From assembly GCA_001564035.1 (NCBI GenBank), contig LKMX01000026.1, positions 1 through 9,129 of the forward strand: a stretch of 9,129 bases of DNA. Direction: 5' to 3'. Origin of the DNA: Nanohaloarchaea archaeon PL-Br10_U2g27. GTDB lineage: Archaea; Nanohalarchaeota; Nanosalinia; Nanosalinales; Nanosalinaceae. This document shows, piece by piece, positions 5,567-9,129 of this stretch. Under the pieces are notes generated by a model. It was not told where the DNA came from. It ran no database searches and worked only from the letters and a program-made list of their open reading frames with translations. The position numbers and the translations under genes were made by a program. Positions within the stretch are counted from its first letter, which is position 1. Each line of letters opens with the position of its first letter.

Positions 5567-5590
5567 AACTATAGCTTAATGAGTATAGTT
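5567..5590. promoter_or_regulatory. Inverted repeat over the promoter of the CheD-like gene
   Basis: AACTATA (5567-5573) and TATAGTT (5584-5590) are perfect inverted copies separated by 10 nt, so the half-site centres are 17 nt apart. The left arm overlaps the TATA box of the minus-strand gene. It could be an operator, or simply two opposed TATA-like elements of a divergent promoter region. Confidence 0.4.
5569..5576 (-). promoter_or_regulatory. TATA box of the CheD-like gene
   Basis: The minus strand reads AGCTATAG, centred 27 nt upstream of ATG 5545. The distance supports a leaderless transcript and the choice of the ATG over the upstream GTG. Confidence 0.55.
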
Positions 5591-5614
5591 TCATGAGACA
5601 TAGTTTTTTATCAG

Positions 5615-5626
5615 TTAATGTAAAAA
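5615..5626 (+). promoter_or_regulatory. TATA-like box of the adenosyltransferase gene
   Basis: TTAATGTAAAAA lies about 27-38 nt upstream of ATG 5653, within the range of an archaeal leaderless promoter. It is a weaker match than the minus-strand boxes. Confidence 0.4.
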
Positions 5627-5635
5627 CATGTGAGC

Positions 5636-5648
5636 CTACATTATGTAG
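5636..5648. promoter_or_regulatory. Perfect 13-nt palindrome between TATA box and start codon (candidate operator)
   Basis: CTACAT-T-ATGTAG has two perfect 6-bp arms around one central T. It ends 4 nt before ATG 5653, where the transcription start of a leaderless gene would fall. A bound repressor here would block initiation. The loop of one base excludes an RNA hairpin, so a protein-binding site is the better reading. Confidence 0.45.
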
Positions 5649-5652
5649 TATA

Positions 5653-6171
5653 ATGGTTTACACTCGAACAGGTGATGAAGGAAGAACTGATCTTTCTTCC
5701 GGTGAAAGAGTTTCTAAAAGCAGTAAACGAATTGAGGCCTACGGAACAGTTGATGAGCTGAACTCTGAAGTAGGGGTTTGCGCATATTATACAGGTGATA
5801 AACATGATGAACTGGAAAAAGTTCAGAACCACTTGCACATTTTACAGGCAGAGTTAGCGAATAGGGATCCTGATGTCAAGGTTTCCCGAGACGAGATTGA
5901 CTGGCTTGAAGGACTCTGCGATAAGTATCAGGAAGAGTGTCCTCCACTCCGAGACTTTGTACTGGCTGGAGGCTGTGAATCTGCAGCACATCTACACAGG
6001 GCCCGTTCAGTCGCCCGTAGAACAGAGAGAAGAATAGTTGAACTTGATCAAGATGAGGAATTAAGGCCTCAGGTATTGGCTTACATTAACAGGTTAAGCG
6101 ATTTGTTCTTCTTGATGGCGCGGCATGAAAACTTTTTGGAAGATGTTGAAGAAAAGAATCCAAGCTACTAA
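5653..6171 (+). CDS. pduO: Cob(I)alamin adenosyltransferase, PduO type (172 aa)
   Basis: The enzyme transfers the adenosyl group of ATP to cob(I)alamin, making coenzyme B12 in the cytosol. PduO-type motifs appear in order: YTRTGDEGRTDL (3-14, ATP loop), RIEAYGTVDELNS (26-38), HLHILQAELAN (60-70), FVLAGG (102-107), LHRARSVARRTERR (114-127) and YINRLSDLFFLMAR (144-157). The length of 172 aa is normal for a single-domain PduO. An upstream in-frame ATG at 5593 would add 20 residues unlike the family; ATG 5653 begins with the expected MVYTRTGD and follows a TATA-like box and a palindrome. It is the only plus-strand gene here, facing the RND gene. Which B12 enzyme uses the product cannot be told from this window; class II ribonucleotide reductase or methylmalonyl-CoA mutase are the usual clients. 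Confidence 0.93.
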   Translation: MVYTRTGDEGRTDLSSGERVSKSSKRIEAYGTVDELNSEVGVCAYYTGDKHDELEKVQNHLHILQAELANRDPDVKVSRDEIDWLEGLCDKYQEECPPLRDFVLAGGCESAAHLHRARSVARRTERRIVELDQDEELRPQVLAYINRLSDLFFLMARHENFLEDVEEKNPSY

Positions 6172-6221
6172 CACATAATTAAGTGAAGGATTCTTTCCAC
6201 AATGTGAAAAGGAGGGGAAGA

Positions 6222-6228
6222 TTTTTTT
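6222..6228 (+). terminator. T-run terminator of the adenosyltransferase gene
   Basis: Seven consecutive T on the plus strand lie 50 nt after the stop at 6171, just before the convergent RND gene ends. Archaeal RNA polymerase terminates at such runs without a hairpin. The rest of the 58-nt gap (6172-6229) holds no gene. Confidence 0.45.
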
Positions 6229-6229
6229 C

Positions 6230-8653
6230 TTACCTCTCTAAGATTTTCTCACTAGCTAATATGCTAGCAGGCAATAATGTGAATGTTGTGATGATTACAA
6301 ACGTCATAGCAAGGATGATGGCGTATCCGAAGTTAGCCAGCACTGGGAAGTCTGAAATTGCTAGTACTCCGAATCCTAAGAGCGTGGTTATACCTGAGGC
6401 AAGTACAGGCCTTGATTTCTGTGATAAGCTTGTTTTAACTGCGTCTACAGAGTTGAGGCCTTGAGTTTTTTCTTCTTTGTATCTTTCGTGTATGTGTACT
6501 CCGTAGTCGATCCCTATTCCCAGTATTATGGCTGAAATCGTCACGGTTAATGGATTCCACGGTATTCCTAACAGGTACATTGCTGCGGTCAGCATGAGGA
6601 CTGTTGAGACTGCTACGCTTCCGATTATAACTGCTGAATTTCTCACCGATTTCAGCGCTAGTGTCAGAAACCCGAAGCCTAGTAGGAAGCTTAAAGCGGT
6701 CATAGGTGCGAGGCCTGAGGTTACGTTCTCTATAACATTTCTGTTCAACACCATTTCACCGGTTACTCGGGTCTCGTGATTTTCCAGTGTTTCTTCTGCG
6801 GTATCTGAGATAAAGTCTATTACTTCTCTTTCAGTTTCGCCTTCAATATCTTCTACGAAGGCCTGTACAATTACTCGGTCAGGATGGTCAGATGGATGAA
6901 GCCCTAACTGTGGAGGCCTGTCAATGTTTGCTCTGTGTTCTACGGCGTCTTCAAACTCTTCTTCACTCGGTAAGGTATCCGAATATGGGCCTTCTACAGG
7001 CGGCTGGGTGTTTCCGTTTTCTAATGCTCTTACAGGGCTCATGACTGTTACAATGTTTTCGTGTGTTTCGAGTTCGTGTTGGAATCTTTGTATGTCTTCA
7101 AAGTTTTCTAGTGTGTAGGCGTCTTCGGATTCTATGATGATGTAGTTGATGTTAGGCCCCGGAATCCTGTTTTCAAGCTCTCTAATGTCTTCTCTTTCCT
7201 GTATGTCAGGCCAGTAGTCAAGCATATCATTAGTAGTTGATACATGTGGTGAAGCTAAACCTCCTCCAACTACAGCTATGAGGCCTATTCCTAAGATTAG
7301 TGAGTGGTAAGGATTTAATTTGTTGAAGAACTGTTCTGTCCATCCTTCTAAATCTATTCTACTCGTTTTTCTTTCAGAGTTCCTGTCAAAGTAAGTCATT
7401 AGAGCAGGTAAAAGAGTCACAGATAGAATCATAGATCCTGCTATAGCAATTACGGCGGTTGCACCGAACTGTCGTGTAGGCGGAACGCTTGAAATAAGTA
7501 GAGCGCCTAAACCTATAGCTGTAGTTGTCATCGCTATTAGAAGGGCTCTGCCTACATGTTTGGTAGATTTTTGAGCTGCCTCGATTTTTGAGACATTTTT
7601 CTGCCGCTCTTCTAGGTATCTTGAGTGTATTTGAAGGCTGTAGTCGATGCTGAGGCCTAGTGCTATAGGTAGTACGCCTAACATTATGGCATTAAAGTTG
7701 AAGCCTAGGAATCCCATTAATCCTATCATTATAGTTACTGCTGTAAGGGAAGTGGCTAGAGGCAGTGCGATGTTTCTTTGAGCATCTAAACGACCTCTCA
7801 TTAAAATCATGACTGTCAGCAGAATTATTCCGAAAGCTATCCCGAATAATTTAATCATTTCCGGAAGCATTAAGCCGAAAGCAGCTTCTTCAAATATCGG
7901 TGTGCCGGTATAAGTTACCTCGCTTCCGTCAGGCAGTTCCGCATTTTCAGTTATTTCTCTGACTTTTTCCTCCATTATTTCATCTTCTGTCACAGGTAGT
8001 AGGCCTGCTAACCTATCTTGTCTTTCTTCAGGTATTTCGAGGTTGCCGTACTGAATCATGATCATGGCTGTGTCTGCATCTCTGAACATTTCATCTCCTT
8101 CCGCACTTACAGGATAATTTGAGTTACTTAGTTCTTCTGAAACCCTTTGGTGCTCGGCTGTTTCCTGTATATCTGGGTGGAGATTTGCTATTATTCCCAT
8201 GTTCGAACGCTGCTGATTAAATGAGAAGTTCATAGAATGAACGATTTCTTCCTCTGTTTCAGGAATTTCTCCACCTCCTGGACCGCCTTTTATTGGATGT
8301 GAGAAACTTGTGACTAATGAAACGGCCTCAATATCCCCGTACTTAAGCTCAGAATAATACTCTTGGTAAAGATCTGATATTATTTCAGCGTTTTCAGGCC
8401 TGTAAAAATCTTCTTCGTTCTCCAACATTACAAACATCACGTTTCCTTTGTTGAAGTCTTCCTGGATCTCTTGCCAGTCGCTCATTGTCTGGGAATCTTC
8501 ATCGATGTAGAGATCCATTCCCATCTCCATTTGAACTTGTGAGGCGCCTAGGCCCGCTATTAGAACTAGTATTAAGGTTGCTGCAAAAATTTTGAATGGG
8601 TTTGATGCAGAGTAATTTCCTAAACTTTCTAACTTGTTATCTATTGATTTCAT
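6230..8653 (-). CDS. RND superfamily permease, HAE3/MMPL type (807 aa)
   Basis: The protein is an inner-membrane transporter of the RND superfamily with two homologous halves. TM1 lies at about 21-40, followed by a large external domain (41-262) and TM2-6 (about 263-420). TM7 lies at about 451-468, followed by a second external domain (470-645) and TM8-12 (about 650-798). The halves share the motif G-x-S/G-IDY-x-x-x-IH-x-RY-x-EE (334-349 and 713-728). Their Asp residues (337 and 716) lie in TM4 and TM10, where RND pumps carry proton-relay acids. Both external domains are acidic, as expected for a halophile surface. The length fits the archaeal HAE3/MMPL subfamily, whose substrates are mostly unknown; lipids or hydrophobic compounds are likely. 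No outer-membrane or adaptor partner is present. The gene starts 10 nt after the YgaP-like gene, so it is the last gene of a three-gene operon. Confidence 0.92.
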   Translation of the reverse strand: MKSIDNKLESLGNYSASNPFKIFAATLILVLIAGLGASQVQMEMGMDLYIDEDSQTMSDWQEIQEDFNKGNVMFVMLENEEDFYRPENAEIISDLYQEYYSELKYGDIEAVSLVTSFSHPIKGGPGGGEIPETEEEIVHSMNFSFNQQRSNMGIIANLHPDIQETAEHQRVSEELSNSNYPVSAEGDEMFRDADTAMIMIQYGNLEIPEERQDRLAGLLPVTEDEIMEEKVREITENAELPDGSEVTYTGTPIFEEAAFGLMLPEMIKLFGIAFGIILLTVMILMRGRLDAQRNIALPLATSLTAVTIMIGLMGFLGFNFNAIMLGVLPIALGLSIDYSLQIHSRYLEERQKNVSKIEAAQKSTKHVGRALLIAMTTTAIGLGALLISSVPPTRQFGATAVIAIAGSMILSVTLLPALMTYFDRNSERKTSRIDLEGWTEQFFNKLNPYHSLILGIGLIAVVGGGLASPHVSTTNDMLDYWPDIQEREDIRELENRIPGPNINYIIIESEDAYTLENFEDIQRFQHELETHENIVTVMSPVRALENGNTQPPVEGPYSDTLPSEEEFEDAVEHRANIDRPPQLGLHPSDHPDRVIVQAFVEDIEGETEREVIDFISDTAEETLENHETRVTGEMVLNRNVIENVTSGLAPMTALSFLLGFGFLTLALKSVRNSAVIIGSVAVSTVLMLTAAMYLLGIPWNPLTVTISAIILGIGIDYGVHIHERYKEEKTQGLNSVDAVKTSLSQKSRPVLASGITTLLGFGVLAISDFPVLANFGYAIILAMTFVIITTFTLLPASILASEKILER

Positions 8654-8663
8654 CTTGGTTTTT

Positions 8664-8849
8664 TCACTTTGAAAGGTATTTTCTATGGATTATTTCTGGA
8701 GGGCAAAATCCTGTTACTGAGCTTTGGAGCAGGTTTAGGCCTGCGAAAAGAGTGATTAGATAGACATATTCGTTAATGAACCCTCCTCCGAGTACTGAGG
8801 CTGTTATAACGGTTCCGGCGATTATTCTGACAAAGCTTTCGGATTCCAT
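8664..8849 (-). CDS. Small two-helix membrane protein, YgaP-like (DUF2892) (61 aa)
   Basis: The protein consists of two hydrophobic segments (about 7-22 and 27-47) separated by a Gly-rich turn, ending in GFCPPEIIHRKYL. The GxCP motif after the second helix is the hallmark of the YgaP-type transmembrane domain, here without a fused rhodanese domain. The start ATG 8849 overlaps the TAA of the glutaredoxin gene (TAATG), and a TGGAG site lies 8 nt upstream, so the two are translationally coupled. The single Cys48 faces one membrane side and could exchange disulfide or sulfane sulfur with the glutaredoxin; that is inference from position. It lies 10 nt before the RND permease gene. Confidence 0.82.
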   Translation of the reverse strand: MESESFVRIIAGTVITASVLGGGFINEYVYLITLFAGLNLLQSSVTGFCPPEIIHRKYLSK

Positions 8850-9097
8850 TACTGGTTCTCCACTATTTGCTTTATTTTTTGAGGGTTGAATCCGATTACC
8901 GCTTTTTCTTCATCGTTTTTCTTGATTATTGTCTGTGGTACTCCTCTCTGCCCTGTCTTTTGTATTAGTTCTTGGGCTTTAGCTCTGTCTTTTGAGAGAT
9001 CAAAGGCCTTATATTTTATTTCTTCTTGTTCTAGCCAGTTCTTGAGTTTTGTGCAGTAGTGGCATGTTGGTGTTGTGTATACTTTGATCTCCATCAT
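8849..9097 (-). CDS. Glutaredoxin-like thiol-disulfide protein (82 aa)
   Basis: This is a compact thioredoxin-fold protein. The first strand EIKVYTTPTC leads to the redox motif C12-H-Y-C15. The cis-proline motif GVPQT (52-56) and the final turn IGFNPQKI (68-75) complete the glutaredoxin/NrdH pattern. The length of 82 aa is typical of a minimal glutaredoxin. It probably reduces disulfides in the cytosol, with thioredoxin reductase or a low-molecular-weight thiol as electron source; which one is not visible. Two ATG codons lie in tandem (9097 and 9094); the first is kept because a textbook TATA box lies 28 nt ahead of it. It is the first gene of the operon with the YgaP-like protein and the RND permease. 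Confidence 0.92.
   Translation of the reverse strand: MMEIKVYTTPTCHYCTKLKNWLEQEEIKYKAFDLSKDRAKAQELIQKTGQRGVPQTIIKKNDEEKAVIGFNPQKIKQIVENQ
8858..8862 (-). promoter_or_regulatory. Ribosome-binding site of the YgaP-like gene
   Basis: The minus strand reads TGGAG, 8 nt before ATG 8849 and inside the glutaredoxin gene. It contrasts with the leaderless start of the first gene in the operon. Confidence 0.5.
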
Positions 9098-9120
9098 ACA
9101 GTTTATGTAAGAAAGTTACA

Positions 9121-9129
9121 CTTTTATAC
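9121..9129 (-). promoter_or_regulatory. TATA box of the glutaredoxin-YgaP-RND operon
   Basis: The minus strand reads GTATAAAAG, a near-consensus archaeal TATA box, centred 28 nt upstream of ATG 9097. The window ends inside this promoter, so any upstream BRE element is not visible. Confidence 0.75.

Larger units (their letters stand above)
140..9009. repeat. Highly iterated palindrome AGGCCT (33 copies, dispersed)
   Basis: AGGCCT starts at 140, 332, 535, 1206, 1570, 1783, 1951, 2023, 2612, 2983, 3233, 3331, 3818, 3899, 4033, 4132, 4442, 5106, 5200, 5472, 5735, 6064, 6407, 6456, 6711, 6859, 6914, 7281, 7653, 8001, 8396, 8737 and 9004 (hand count). All but 332 lie inside genes. It is read in all three frames: GGC-CTN (Gly-Leu), xAG-GCC-Txx (Glu/Lys-Ala) and AGG-CCT (Arg-Pro). 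About 16 other GGCC sites lack the flanking A and T, so the enrichment is for the hexamer, not the tetramer. Confidence 0.9.

Noticed and set aside
5593..5652. A 20-residue N-terminal extension of the adenosyltransferase
   Set aside because: It covers the TATA-like box and palindrome, and the family begins at MVYTRTGD, encoded from 5653.
6194..6210. Dyad TTTCCACA-A-TGTGAAAA between convergent genes as a hairpin terminator
   Set aside because: The arms have one mismatch and the loop is a single base, so no stable RNA hairpin forms; the T-run at 6222-6228 is a better terminator.
1..9129. tRNA or rRNA genes, CRISPR arrays, insertion sequences
   Set aside because: No cloverleaf-like stretch, no regularly spaced direct repeats, and no transposase motif or terminal inverted repeats were seen in either strand; gaps between genes are all under 110 nt.

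Overview
The window reads as chromosome of a halophilic archaeon, most probably a small-genome DPANN lineage of the Nanohaloarchaeota type. The base composition is moderate (roughly mid-40s % GC by eye), too low for most haloarchaea. Several proteins are rich in Asp/Glu, as in salt-in halophiles. Genes are tightly packed with ATGA/TAATG overlaps. First genes of transcription units look leaderless, with an archaeal TATA box about 27-28 nt upstream of the start codon, while internal genes carry Shine-Dalgarno-like sites. CTAG is common here, whereas haloarchaea usually avoid it. The taxonomic placement is inference; there is no rRNA in the window.

Layout, right to left on the minus strand: (1) 9097-6230, an operon of a glutaredoxin-like protein, a YgaP-type (DUF2892) small membrane protein and an HAE3/MMPL-type RND permease; (2) 5545-4967, an acidic protein whose pattern resembles the CheD deamidase fold; (3) 4907-2468, a SucC-like ligase beta subunit, a SucD-like alpha subunit and an unrecognised 142-aa protein, joined by 4-nt overlaps; (4) 2411-1400, a citryl-CoA lyase (citrate-synthase fold) and a ~100-aa unknown protein (paralogue A); (5) 1351-387, a coiled-coil protein and a second ~100-aa protein (paralogue B) homologous to A; (6) 324-1, the start of a Tat-exported lipoprotein that runs off the edge. 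The only plus-strand gene, 5653-6171, is a PduO-type cob(I)alamin adenosyltransferase, divergent from the CheD-like gene and convergent with the RND gene.

The metabolic core is region 3-4. The two ligase subunits look more like ATP-citrate lyase/citryl-CoA synthetase than succinyl-CoA synthetase, and a citryl-CoA lyase gene follows at once. Together they suggest a three-gene, split ATP-citrate lyase (citrate + ATP + CoA to acetyl-CoA + oxaloacetate, or the reverse with ATP formation).

Across the whole window the palindrome AGGCCT occurs 33 times by hand count, about twenty times the composition-based expectation. It lies in all three reading frames and in genes of both strands. It behaves like a highly iterated palindrome comparable to cyanobacterial HIP1 and is the strongest signal that gene annotation does not explain.
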